Part shown: piece after piece, positions 24,867-33,388 of the stretch
How the letters are laid out: each line of letters opens with the position of its first letter
Position numbering within the stretch: the stretch's first letter is position 1
NCBI RefSeq assembly: GCF_014490035.1
Contig: NZ_CP061008.1
Location: forward strand, 3,782,001 to 3,846,000
DNA length: 64,000 nt
Direction of reading: 5' to 3'
Origin: Achromobacter xylosoxidans
GTDB taxonomy: Bacteria > Pseudomonadota > Gammaproteobacteria > Burkholderiales > Burkholderiaceae_B
Position numbers and translations under genes: made by a program
The notes under the pieces: generated by a model
Seen by the model: the letters and a program-made list of their open reading frames with translations, nothing else
Told to the model about the DNA's origin: nothing
Database searches by the model: none

Positions 24867-25139
24867 CTTGCTCTAGTCGTTTATTTGAATTACATGGCGG
24901 GGTCCAGGCCGCGTCAATATCCGTGGCGCGCCAGCGTGTTTCATGGTTTGACCGCAAAGCGCCGCGATCCGGCCGCGCCGAGCGCTTTCCCCCGCGAGGC
25001 CGGCGGCGCCGGCCTGGGCAGGCCAGGACACATCTACTCGTAGTTTTTACATCGTCTTCCAAGACCGGTCTGCCGGCGCGTCCGCGCGGCGGGCGCAATA
25101 TAGAATGCCAGCCTCGCCGCCCCCTGCCCTGGACCGCCC

Positions 25140-26558
25140 ATGAACACGCTGCTTTGGCTGCGCACAGACCTGCGCGCGCATGACAACCCTGCCCTGGCCG
25201 CCGCCGCCGAAGCCGGCACGGTCACCGCCCTGTTCCTGGCCGCGCCCGGCCAATGGCGGCTGCATGGCGACGCGCCGGCCAAGGTCGATTTCTGGCTGCG
25301 CAATCTGCGCGAACTTTCGCGCGAGCTTGGCCGCCAGGGCATTCCGCTGCGGCTGCTGACGGTGCATGACTGGAGCGAGGCGCCGGACGCGCTGGCCGCT
25401 TTCTGCCGCGACCACGCCATCGGCCAGGTTCACGTCAACGCCGAATGGGCCGTCAATGAACGCCGCCGCGATGCCGCGGTCGCCGCCCGCCTGCGGACCC
25501 TGGATGTGGACTGGACGCTGCATCATGGCGCTTCGCTGCTGCGGCCCGGCACGGTGCTGACCGGCAAGGGCGAGTGCTACCGCGTCTATACCCCTTACGC
25601 GCGCGCCTGCCGCGAACGGCTGCGCACGGCGCCGCTGCGCGCCCTGCCGGCCCCGCGCGCGCAGACCCCGCCGCCCTGGCCGGCGGATCCGCTGCCCGCG
25701 GCCTTCGAAGGGTTCGACGCGCCCGCCGAGCCCGTACGCGCGCTCTGGCCTGCCGGGGAGCACGCGGCCAGCGAACGGCTCGACGCCTTTGCCGACGGCG
25801 TCATTGACGCTTACCAGGAAGAACGCGATTTTCCCTCGCTGCCCGCCACCAGCTGCCTGTCGCCCTATCTGGCGGCAGGCGTGCTGTCGCCGGGCCAGGC
25901 CTTGCGCGCCGCGCTGACCGCCAACCATGGCGAGGTGGAAGGCGGCAAGCGCGGCGCCGCCACCTGGATCAACGAATTGCTATGGCGCGAGTTCTACCAG
26001 CATCTATTGGCCGCCTACCCCGTGCTGTCCATGCACCAGCCCATGAAGCCGGAAACTGCCGCGGTGCCGTGGCGCGACGCGCCGGAGGACCTGTATGCCT
26101 GGCAGCAGGGCCAGACCGGCATTCCCATCGTCGACGCGGCCATGCGGCAGTTGCTGGCGCTGGGCTGGATGCACAATCGCCTGCGCATGGTGACGGCCAT
26201 GTTCCTGTCCAAGAACCTGCTGATCGACTGGCGGCTGGGCGAAGCCTGGTTCATGGCGCAGCTGGTGGACGGCGATCTCGCCGCCAACAACGGCGGCTGG
26301 CAATGGAGCGCCTCCACGGGCGCGGACGCCGTACCCTACTTCCGCATCTTCAATCCGCTGTCGCAGTCGCGCAAGTTCGATCCGGACGGCGTGTTCCTGC
26401 GCGAATGGCTGCCGGAACTGGCGCATCTGGACAGCCGCGCCATCCATGATCCCAGCCCCATGGAGCGCGCCGCCGCTGGCTATCCTCTGCCCATTGTCGA
26501 CCTGGCCCAGAGCCGGCTGCGCGCGCTGGAGGCGTTCAGCGGGCTGCCGCCGGCCTGA
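25140..26558 (+). CDS. phrB: Deoxyribodipyrimidine photolyase (class I CPD photolyase)
   Basis: This 472-residue flavoprotein repairs UV-induced pyrimidine dimers with blue light. The N-terminal antenna domain begins MNTLLWLRTDLRAHDNPAL. The FAD-binding C-terminal domain shows INELLWREFYQHLL, the GIPIVDAAMRQLLALGWMHNRLRM block and NNGGWQWSASTGADAVPYFRIFNP, including the Trp positions used for photoreduction. Length matches bacterial class I enzymes (about 470). The preceding 273 bases (24867-25139) show no further gene or clear promoter. The gene appears monocistronic. Confidence 0.95.
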   Translation: MNTLLWLRTDLRAHDNPALAAAAEAGTVTALFLAAPGQWRLHGDAPAKVDFWLRNLRELSRELGRQGIPLRLLTVHDWSEAPDALAAFCRDHAIGQVHVNAEWAVNERRRDAAVAARLRTLDVDWTLHHGASLLRPGTVLTGKGECYRVYTPYARACRERLRTAPLRALPAPRAQTPPPWPADPLPAAFEGFDAPAEPVRALWPAGEHAASERLDAFADGVIDAYQEERDFPSLPATSCLSPYLAAGVLSPGQALRAALTANHGEVEGGKRGAATWINELLWREFYQHLLAAYPVLSMHQPMKPETAAVPWRDAPEDLYAWQQGQTGIPIVDAAMRQLLALGWMHNRLRMVTAMFLSKNLLIDWRLGEAWFMAQLVDGDLAANNGGWQWSASTGADAVPYFRIFNPLSQSRKFDPDGVFLREWLPELAHLDSRAIHDPSPMERAAAGYPLPIVDLAQSRLRALEAFSGLPPA

Positions 26559-26593
26559 GCGCTGGCCGCGGGCGGGAACGACGTCGGCCGCGC

Positions 26594-26607
26594 TTGACCT
26601 AGGTCAA
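26594..26607. promoter_or_regulatory. FNR/Anr-type palindrome upstream of the PAS-HAMP gene
   Basis: TTGACCTAGGTCAA is a perfect 14-base palindrome. It keeps the TTGA-N6-TCAA core of FNR/FixK/Dnr-family sites. It lies 87 bases upstream of the start at 26681, a suitable distance for activation of that gene. Confidence 0.55.
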
Positions 26608-26680
26608 CGCCGCTTCCGTCCGCGTCCCGGATGATCGGTCTGCGACATCCCGCCAACGCCGATCGCAGGACGACACAGCC

Positions 26681-27640
26681 ATGCGCGACCATCCGCAGGT
26701 CCACGACCAGGAATACACGCTGCACGACGAGCAGTGCCTCATCACCCGCACCGACGCGCGCGGCCGCATCATCTACGCCAATCCCGCCTTCCTGGAGGTC
26801 AGCGGCTACACGCAAGCGGACCTGATGGGCAAGGGCCATGACACCATGCGCCATCCCGACATGCCGCTGGCCGCCTACGACGACCTGTGGCGCACGATAC
26901 AGCGCGGCCAGTCCTGGACGGGCGTGATCAAGAACCGGCGCAAGCACGGCGGCCACTATTGGTCGCTGGCCAGCATCACCCCGGTGGTGGAGCGCGGCGT
27001 CACCGTCTGCTATGCCTGCGTGCGCGTAAAGCCGACGCGCGCCCAGATCGAGACGGCAGACAGCGCCTACCGGCGCCTGCGCACCGGCATTACCGGCGGC
27101 TTGCGATTGCGCGCGGGACGGATCGTGCCGGGAGGCCTGCTGGCGCGTCTGCGCGACTGGCGGGCGTCGGGCATACGCGCGCGCATGCTGGCCTGGGCGG
27201 GACTTTCGTCCGCGCTGTTCCTGGCCGCTGGCGGCATCGCGCTGCACGGCATGGCGGCCAATCTGAATATCGAACAACTGGCCTTGGCTGCTGCGGTACT
27301 GGCCGCCGGCGTCTGCCTGATCTTCGCTTCGGGCTGGGCCTACGCCCGCACGCTTTCCGGCTTGCTGAACACGGCCACCGACTTCACTCGGCAGATCGCC
27401 GCCGGCAATCTGGGCACGCCGCTGGCGCCAGGCAATCCGGACGATGAAACCGGCGCGCTCAGGTTCTCGCTGGAGGCCACGCGCAGGAACCTGGTCGGAC
27501 TGGCCCGCGACGTGCACACCGGCATCGCGGACGCGCCTGGAACGGTTGCGCAGCGGGTCGAAACAGAGGATCTGCGCCACGCCATCGAAGTATTGCGGAT
27601 CGCGCGCGCCCAGCCGCGGCCTGCGCACCCGGCCGCCTAG
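26681..27640 (+). CDS. Aer-like PAS-HAMP membrane protein lacking the chemotaxis signalling domain
   Basis: The 319-residue protein aligns by eye with the front half of Aer-type energy-taxis receptors. The PAS domain (about 18-118) contains RIIYANPAFLEVSGY, RHPDMP and WTGVIKNRRKHGGHYW, the FAD-PAS pattern. Two membrane spans (169-190 and 199-222) are followed by a HAMP-like segment (about 222-275). Aer-like receptors then continue about 230 residues into a methyl-accepting domain; here the frame ends after a short tail and only 38 bases remain before a convergent gene, so that domain is absent rather than frameshifted. It could sense redox state without signalling to CheA/CheW itself. An FNR-type site lies upstream. 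Confidence 0.8.
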   Translation: MRDHPQVHDQEYTLHDEQCLITRTDARGRIIYANPAFLEVSGYTQADLMGKGHDTMRHPDMPLAAYDDLWRTIQRGQSWTGVIKNRRKHGGHYWSLASITPVVERGVTVCYACVRVKPTRAQIETADSAYRRLRTGITGGLRLRAGRIVPGGLLARLRDWRASGIRARMLAWAGLSSALFLAAGGIALHGMAANLNIEQLALAAAVLAAGVCLIFASGWAYARTLSGLLNTATDFTRQIAAGNLGTPLAPGNPDDETGALRFSLEATRRNLVGLARDVHTGIADAPGTVAQRVETEDLRHAIEVLRIARAQPRPAHPAA

Positions 27641-27678
27641 GCCTGTTGCCCGGCATGGGCCCGCGCCGCGCCCGCGCG

Positions 27679-28011
27679 TCAACCGCCGGCCGCGGCCTCC
27701 TTGTCCAGCCGCTTGATGAACACCTGCAACTCCTTCACCACCTGCTGATCGCCGCGCGCCTGCGCGGCCTGCAAGCCTGACTCCCAGGCGGCGCGCGCGC
27801 CGGCCTTGTCGCCTTGTCCCAGGCAAGCCTTGCCCAGCCATTTCCAGGCCACCGAATAGGCGGGATCGAACGCCAGCGCCGCGCGCAGATGGGTCTCGGC
27901 CTCGCGGAAGCAGTCTTGCTCCGCATAGGCCTTGCCCAGCGAAAAGCGCAACAGCATGTTGTCCGTGCCCTTGGCCAGCATCGCCTCCAGGCGTTGGGTC
28001 ATTCCTTCCAT
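27679..28011 (-). CDS. Small TPR-repeat protein
   Basis: The 110-residue protein contains about two tetratricopeptide repeats: LLRFSLGKAYAEQDCFREAETHLRAALAFDP and SVAWKWLGKACLGQGDKAGARAAWESGLQ (given here in two parts around residues 20-85). The C-terminus is a charged helix. AGGAGG lies 7 bases before the ATG at 28011, which rules out longer frames. TPR proteins act as docking scaffolds; nothing in the neighbourhood identifies a partner. It converges with the PAS-HAMP gene. The 235 bases from here to 28247 hold no other gene I can support. Confidence 0.85.
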   Translation of the reverse strand: MEGMTQRLEAMLAKGTDNMLLRFSLGKAYAEQDCFREAETHLRAALAFDPAYSVAWKWLGKACLGQGDKAGARAAWESGLQAAQARGDQQVVKELQVFIKRLDKEAAAGG

Positions 28012-28246
28012 GGTCGGCCTCCTGCGGGCGCTCGTGCATTGCTGCGATGCGCACATGATAGGACGGCCGCGCCGCGATCCGCGCAAAGGCCCCGCGCCGC
28101 GCGCGGAGATGGGCGGGATGGCGCGGACATCCGCGCAGGTGTCCACGCAGAAACCCATTTCGGCGCGTTTCAATGCCGGGCCGGGGTGAATTCATTGGGG
28201 ACTATCCTGTCTTACCTCAAGTTGCCTTCCGCAAGGTATCCGCCCC

Positions 28247-29782
28247 ATGAAGCTCTTGTGCCTGCGCCTGCTGCGCGCCACGCCCCTGCTCCTGCCGCCG
28301 CTGGCGGCGACCGCGCTGGCTCAAGCGGAACCCGACAACCGGACGGGCGAAGCCGCCCTGGTCAACCGCGTGACCTGGGGCGCAACTCCTGCCGAGCTGG
28401 CCCGCATCCAGAAGATGGGACCCGAACGCTACCTGCAGGCGCAACTGCGCCCCGCCGCCGAAGGCAAGCTGCCGCCGGCGGTGCAGGAGCGCATCGACGC
28501 GCTCTCGATCTCGCAGCGCTCCGACGAGGACGCGCGCGCGACCCAGCTGGACATGCGCGCCGCGGCCAAAAAGCTGCCGCCGGACGAACAGCAGAAAGCC
28601 ATGCGCGAAGCCCGCCAGTTTTCGCTGCAGCGGGCCGCGGAGGTCAACCAGCGCGCCGTGTGGCGCGCGTTGTATTCGGACAGGCAGTTGCAGGACCAGA
28701 TGACCTGGTTCTGGATGAACCACTTCAATATCGACCTGCAGAAAGGCGACGTGGGCATCTTTCTTTCGCAATACGAAGACCAAGCCATCCGCCCGCATGC
28801 GCTGGGCAAGTTCGGCGACCTGCTGAAGGCCACCATGCGCGCGCCTGCCATGCTGATCTATCTGGACAATGCGCAGAATGTCGCCGGCAAGATCAACGAG
28901 AACTACGCGCGCGAGCTGATGGAACTGCATACGCTGGGCGTGGGCGGCGGATACACGCAGGCCGACGTGCAGGAACTGGCCCGCATCCTGACCGGCATGG
29001 GCGTCGCCGCCAAGCCCGAACCGCCCAAGGTCCGGCCGCAATGGCGTGCGCAGGTCGTGCAGGAAGGACTGTTTCTCTTCAACCCCGCGCGCCACGACCA
29101 GGGCGACAAGACGTTCCTGGGCCATCGCATCGCCGCGGCCGGGATTCGGGAAGTGGACGAGGCGGCCGATCTGCTGGCCCGCAGCCCGGCTACCGCCAGG
29201 CATGTCAGCGGCAAGCTCGCCGCCTACTTCGTGGGCGACAATCCGCCCGCGACGCTGGTCGGCAAGATGAGCAAGACCTTCCTCGCCGCCGACGGCGACA
29301 TCGCCGCCACCCTGCGCACGCTGTTCGCGTCGCCGGAGTTCGCGGCCTCGCTCAAGACCGGCGTGTTCAAGGATCCCGTGCACTACGTCTATTCGTCGCT
29401 GCGGCTGGCCTATGGCGACATGCCGCCGATCCTGAATCCCCAGCCGGGCCTGGGTATGCTGAAGCAGCTCGGCCAGCCGCTGAACCAGCGCCTGACGCCT
29501 GACGGCTATCCGATGGGCAAGGCGGACTGGTCCGGGTCCGGGCAGATGGCCGTGCGCTTCGAGGTCGCCGGCGCGGTGGTTGGCGCGGCCAAGGCCCTGT
29601 ATCAGGAGGACGGCGCCGCGCCGGCCAATCCGCCGCGCCTGCCGAACCTGCTGAAGGCAAACGAGGGCAACGGCCTGTTCGCCGGACTGTCGCCCGCCAC
29701 GCGCGAGGCCATCGCGCAAGCAGGATCGTTCCGGGACGCCAACCTCTATCTGCTGGCCTCGCCTGAATTCATGCGCCGCTGA
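28247..29782 (+). CDS. DUF1800 family exported protein
   Basis: The 511-residue protein begins with a Sec signal (MKLLCLRLLRATPLLLPPLAATALAQA) and contains the DUF1800 landmarks: VNRVTWGATPAELARI near residue 40, QDQMTWFWMNHFNI near 150, and INENYARELMELHTLGVGGGYTQ near 220 (key residues NENYARE and MELHT). The molecular function of the family is unknown; members are usually encoded directly before a DUF1501 gene, as here (33-base gap). The pair probably acts in the periplasm. The ribosome-binding site is weak. No disruption is seen. Confidence 0.9.
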   Translation: MKLLCLRLLRATPLLLPPLAATALAQAEPDNRTGEAALVNRVTWGATPAELARIQKMGPERYLQAQLRPAAEGKLPPAVQERIDALSISQRSDEDARATQLDMRAAAKKLPPDEQQKAMREARQFSLQRAAEVNQRAVWRALYSDRQLQDQMTWFWMNHFNIDLQKGDVGIFLSQYEDQAIRPHALGKFGDLLKATMRAPAMLIYLDNAQNVAGKINENYARELMELHTLGVGGGYTQADVQELARILTGMGVAAKPEPPKVRPQWRAQVVQEGLFLFNPARHDQGDKTFLGHRIAAAGIREVDEAADLLARSPATARHVSGKLAAYFVGDNPPATLVGKMSKTFLAADGDIAATLRTLFASPEFAASLKTGVFKDPVHYVYSSLRLAYGDMPPILNPQPGLGMLKQLGQPLNQRLTPDGYPMGKADWSGSGQMAVRFEVAGAVVGAAKALYQEDGAAPANPPRLPNLLKANEGNGLFAGLSPATREAIAQAGSFRDANLYLLASPEFMRR

Positions 29783-29815
29783 AGCGCCCGCAGGACAAGA
29801 ACAAGGGAACGGATC

Positions 29816-31012
29816 ATGGACCGCCGCCGCCTGTTGCAACTGATGGCCTCCGCACCGCTGGCGCTGGGCAGCAGCCGCTTGTACGCCGCCCCCGCCGCTT
29901 CCGGCAACCGCCTGCTGCTTGTCTTCATGCGCGGCGCCTACGACGCCGCCAGCCTGCTGGTGCCGGCCACGAGCGACTTCTATTACGAATCCCGGCCCAA
30001 CATCGCCATTGCCCGCCCGGGCGGCGGCCCCGGCGCCGCCCTGCCCCTGAGCGACGGCTGGGCCCTGCACCCGGCACTGGCCGAAAGCCTGCTGCCCTAC
30101 TACGAAAGGCGCCAACTCGCGTTCCTGCCGTTCGCCGGCACCGACGACACCAGCCGCAGCCATTTCGAAACCCAGAACAGCATCGAACTGGGGCAAGGCG
30201 CGAGCAAGGGCGGCGACTACCGTTCGGGCTTCCTGAACCGGCTCGCGGCGACGCTGAACACGGGCCGGACCCGACCCGCCGCATTCACCAGCGAGGTGCC
30301 GCAGATATTCCGCGGCGACGAACCCGTGCCCAACGTCGACCTGATCGGCGCCGCGCGCAAGTCGCGGCTGACGGCGGACGACAACCGCGTCATCGAGTCC
30401 ATGTACCGGAACACCGATCTGCATGCCTCGGTCGCCGAGGGACAGCGCGTCATGGACGCGGCGCGCGAGGAGATCGACGCGGAAATGCAGGCCGCCAGCG
30501 GCAACGCCGTGTCGGCCGACAGGCTGGAACAGGAGGCGCGCCGCATCGCGCGCTTCATGACCGACCGCTACAACCTGGGTTTCGTCGACGTCGGCGGCTG
30601 GGACACCCACGTCGGCCAGGGCGCCGCCAGCGGCCTGTTGTCGAACCGCCTGGGCCAGTTGGGCCGGGCGCTGGCCGCCTATGCCGACGCCATGGGCCCG
30701 GCCTGGAAGCAGACCACGGTCGTGGTCATCAGCGAATTCGGCCGCACTTTCCGCGAGAACGGCAACAAGGGCACCGATCACGGCCACGGCACGGTCTACT
30801 GGATCATGGGCGGCAATGTGCGCGGCGGACGCATCGCGGGCCGCCAGGTGGAGGTCAAGCGCGAGACCCTGTTCCAGGACCGCGACTATCCCGTGCTGAA
30901 TGAGTACCGCGCCGTGTTCGCCGGCCTGTTCTCGCGGCTGTACGGGTTGGACCGCGCGCGGCTGGCGCAGGTGTTTCCGGGCGTCGCGCCCGTGGACCTG
31001 AAGCTGGTCTAG
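29816..31012 (+). CDS. DUF1501 family exported protein
   Basis: The 398-residue protein starts with a twin-arginine-like leader (MDRRRLLQLMASAPLALG) and contains the DUF1501 features RLLLVFMRGAYDAASLLVP, GGWDTHVGQG, VVVISEFGRTFRENGNKGTDHGHG split around residue 300, and a final YGLD segment. The family has an alkaline-phosphatase-like fold with metal-binding Asp/His residues, visible as DTH and DHGHG, and is often annotated as sulfatase-like. It follows the DUF1800 gene, its standard partner. Export by the Tat route would suggest folding with metal in the cytoplasm (inference). Substrate unknown. Confidence 0.9.
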   Translation: MDRRRLLQLMASAPLALGSSRLYAAPAASGNRLLLVFMRGAYDAASLLVPATSDFYYESRPNIAIARPGGGPGAALPLSDGWALHPALAESLLPYYERRQLAFLPFAGTDDTSRSHFETQNSIELGQGASKGGDYRSGFLNRLAATLNTGRTRPAAFTSEVPQIFRGDEPVPNVDLIGAARKSRLTADDNRVIESMYRNTDLHASVAEGQRVMDAAREEIDAEMQAASGNAVSADRLEQEARRIARFMTDRYNLGFVDVGGWDTHVGQGAASGLLSNRLGQLGRALAAYADAMGPAWKQTTVVVISEFGRTFRENGNKGTDHGHGTVYWIMGGNVRGGRIAGRQVEVKRETLFQDRDYPVLNEYRAVFAGLFSRLYGLDRARLAQVFPGVAPVDLKLV

Positions 31013-31083
31013 CCTGCGCTAGAATTCCGTCCTTGCCCAGTCATTGCCGCCGCGGCCCTCCCTTTCGTCCCGGCCCTTCTCCC

Positions 31084-32289
31084 ATGCCCCTGCACCTCAT
31101 CGCGCTGGCCGCCGCCGCTTTCGGCATCGGCACCAGCGAGTTCGTCATCATGGGCCTCCTGCCCAACGTCGCCCAGGACCTTCAAGTCAGCATCGACATC
31201 GCCGGCCTGCTGATCACCGGCTACGCCATGGGCGTGGTGATCGGCGCGCCCATCATGGCCATCATTACCGCCAGGCTGCCGCGCAAGGCCACGCTGATCG
31301 GCCTGGCCAGCACCTTCGTGGTGGGCAATCTGCTGTGCGCGCTGGCGCCGAATTACGGCTTGCTGATGGCCGCGCGCGTGTTCACCGCGTTCTGCCATGG
31401 CGCCTTCTTCGGCCTGGGCGCGGTGGTGGCCGCGGACCTGGTGGCGCGCAACCAGCGCGCCAGCGCCATCGCGCTGATGTTCACCGGCCTGACGCTGGCC
31501 AATGTGCTGGGCGTACCGCTGGGCACGGCGCTGGGTCAGGTGGCCGGCTGGCGCTCGACGTTCTGGGTGGTCAGCGGCATCGGTTTGCTGGCCGTGGCCG
31601 CGCTGGCTGCGTGGCTGCCGGCGCGCATCCCCATGCAGCCCGGCAACATCCTGCGCGAATTCAAGGTGCTGCGCGACGCGCGCGTGGTCTGGCCGCTGGC
31701 CGCCAGCGTGCTTGCCTCCGCAGCGCTGTTCTGCGTGCTGACCTACATCGCGCCGCTCTTGCGCGAAGTGACCGGCGTGTCCGAACGCGGCGTCACCGGC
31801 GTGCTGCTGCTCTTCGGCGTGGCGCTGACGGTGGGCAGCACCCTGGGCGGCAAACTGGGCGACCGCAACCTGGAAGTGTCGTTGCGCCGCATCTTCATTG
31901 GCCTGCTGCTGGTGTTCCTTGCGCTCAGCCAGGCCATCCACGCGCTGGCCCCCATGCTGGTCATGACCTTCATCTGGGGCGTGCTGGGCTTTGCCGTCGT
32001 GCCGTTGCTGCAGACGCTGATCGTGGACCAGGCGGCCGACGCGCCCAACCTGGCGTCGACCCTCAATCAAGGCGCATTCAACCTGGGCAATGCGGGCGGC
32101 GCCTGGCTGGGCAGCGTGGCGCTGGGCCACGGCCTGCCGCTGACGGACCTGCCCTGGATGTCGGCCGGCATCACCGCCGCCGTCCTGCTGCTGACCTTGT
32201 GGGGTACGCGCTACTACGGCCGCGACGCCGGGGCTACACTCGCTGGACAACAAGCCGGCGCGCTGACGCCCTCGCGTTCGGACGCCTAA
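31084..32289 (+). CDS. MFS transporter, sugar-efflux/AraJ-like
   Basis: The 401-residue protein has twelve hydrophobic spans in the MFS arrangement. The N-terminus (ALAAAAFGIGTSEFVIMGLLP) is the hallmark of the AraJ/SotB/drug-efflux subfamily, and the loop 2-3 motif ARLPRKATLIG is present. The ATG at 31084 is chosen because it begins directly at the first helix; a frame extension to 31033 adds a proline-rich, non-membrane stretch. Members export arabinose-like sugars or hydrophobic drugs. It is co-directional with the glutathione peroxidase gene 9 bases downstream, so they may be co-transcribed. Confidence 0.88.
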   Translation: MPLHLIALAAAAFGIGTSEFVIMGLLPNVAQDLQVSIDIAGLLITGYAMGVVIGAPIMAIITARLPRKATLIGLASTFVVGNLLCALAPNYGLLMAARVFTAFCHGAFFGLGAVVAADLVARNQRASAIALMFTGLTLANVLGVPLGTALGQVAGWRSTFWVVSGIGLLAVAALAAWLPARIPMQPGNILREFKVLRDARVVWPLAASVLASAALFCVLTYIAPLLREVTGVSERGVTGVLLLFGVALTVGSTLGGKLGDRNLEVSLRRIFIGLLLVFLALSQAIHALAPMLVMTFIWGVLGFAVVPLLQTLIVDQAADAPNLASTLNQGAFNLGNAGGAWLGSVALGHGLPLTDLPWMSAGITAAVLLLTLWGTRYYGRDAGATLAGQQAGALTPSRSDA

Positions 32290-32298
32290 GGAGCCCGC

Positions 32299-32790
32299 AT
32301 GAGCACCCTCTACGATTTTTCCGCCCGCGCCATCGACGGCACGGAACAGTCCCTGGACACCTACCGCGGCCGCGTGCTGCTGGTGGTGAACGTGGCCTCC
32401 AAATGCGGCTTCACGCCGCAGTACGCCGGCCTGGAAGAACTCTACCGCTCGTTCCACGACGACGGCTTCGCGGTGCTGGGCTTTCCTTGCGACCAGTTCG
32501 GCCACCAGGAACCCGGCGACGAAGCCGAAATCCGCAATTTCTGCAGCACGCAGTACGACATCACCTTCCCGCTCTACGCCAAGATCAACGTCAACGGCGA
32601 GGACGCCCATCCGCTGTACCGCTGGCTCAAGGGCGAGAAGCCCGGCGTCTTCGGCACTGAGGGCATCAAGTGGAACTTCACCAAGTTCCTGGTGGGCCGC
32701 GACGGCCAGGTCATCAAGCGCTACGCGCCCACCGACACGCCGGCCGGCATCAAGGACGACATCGAAAAGGCGCTGTCCGCGCCGGTCTGA
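32299..32790 (+). CDS. Glutathione peroxidase-like thiol peroxidase
   Basis: The 163-residue protein has the GPx layout with Cys36 (NVASKCGFTPQY) in place of selenocysteine, the GFPCDQFGHQEPG block (Cys64), and the Trp/Asn motif KWNFTKFLV. Cys82 is positioned as a resolving cysteine, as in thioredoxin-dependent bacterial and plant GPx-like enzymes, so reduction by thioredoxin is more likely than by glutathione. It is cytoplasmic (no signal peptide). AAGGAG precedes the ATG at 32299. Only 8 bases separate its stop from the convergent Lrp gene and no terminator is visible between them. Confidence 0.93.
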   Translation: MSTLYDFSARAIDGTEQSLDTYRGRVLLVVNVASKCGFTPQYAGLEELYRSFHDDGFAVLGFPCDQFGHQEPGDEAEIRNFCSTQYDITFPLYAKINVNGEDAHPLYRWLKGEKPGVFGTEGIKWNFTKFLVGRDGQVIKRYAPTDTPAGIKDDIEKALSAPV

Positions 32791-32798
32791 GCCGCGCG

Positions 32799-33266
32799 TC
32801 AGCGCAGCGGCGGCAACCGGCGGCGCACCGTGTGCGACTTGACGATGGCGGTGTTGGTTTCGGCGTATTCGGTCACGCGCTCCAGGATGCCGTCCAGATG
32901 CGAGATCGAGCGCAGCACCACGCGGGCGATGAAGCAATCGTCGCCCGTTACCTTGTCGCATTCCACGAATTCCGGGATTTCCTGGATCAGGCCTTCCACG
33001 TGGCGTAGCTGCCCGGGCAAGGGGCGGATGCGGACGATGGCCTCCAGCGCGTAGCCCAGCGCCACCGGGTCCACGTCCAGGGTATAGGCGCGGATCACGC
33101 CCGACTCTTCCAGCCGCCGCAAGCGGTCCGCGACGCTGGGCGCGGACATCCCGACCTGGCGCGCCAGGTCGGCCGTGGTGGTGCGCGCATTGGCCGTCAG
33201 CGTCTCCACCAGGCGGCGGTCGATGCCGTCCAGGACCGGGCTTTCACTTTTTAGGTCGTTTTGCAT
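32799..33266 (-). CDS. Lrp/AsnC-family transcriptional regulator
   Basis: This 155-residue protein has an N-terminal winged helix-turn-helix (DGIDRRLVETLTANARTTTADLARQVGMSAPSVADRLRRLEESG across residues 12-57) and a C-terminal RAM ligand-binding domain with GDDCFIARVV. The ATG at 33266 is preferred: AGGTGG lies 5 bases upstream and itself covers a potential GTG start at 33275. It is divergent from the DMT permease at 33389 across a 122-base A/T-rich gap, so it probably regulates that exporter in response to an amino acid (inference). Confidence 0.92.
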   Translation of the reverse strand: MQNDLKSESPVLDGIDRRLVETLTANARTTTADLARQVGMSAPSVADRLRRLEESGVIRAYTLDVDPVALGYALEAIVRIRPLPGQLRHVEGLIQEIPEFVECDKVTGDDCFIARVVLRSISHLDGILERVTEYAETNTAIVKSHTVRRRLPPLR

Positions 33267-33388
33267 AAATTCCACCTAAACAAAGGTTTCGGAATCGATT
33301 CACCACATCAACATCATATAACCAGCTTGATCCGCCTGGGATAATTTCTCCATCGAACATCGCGGCCGCACGGCCCTGGAGAACCCTC

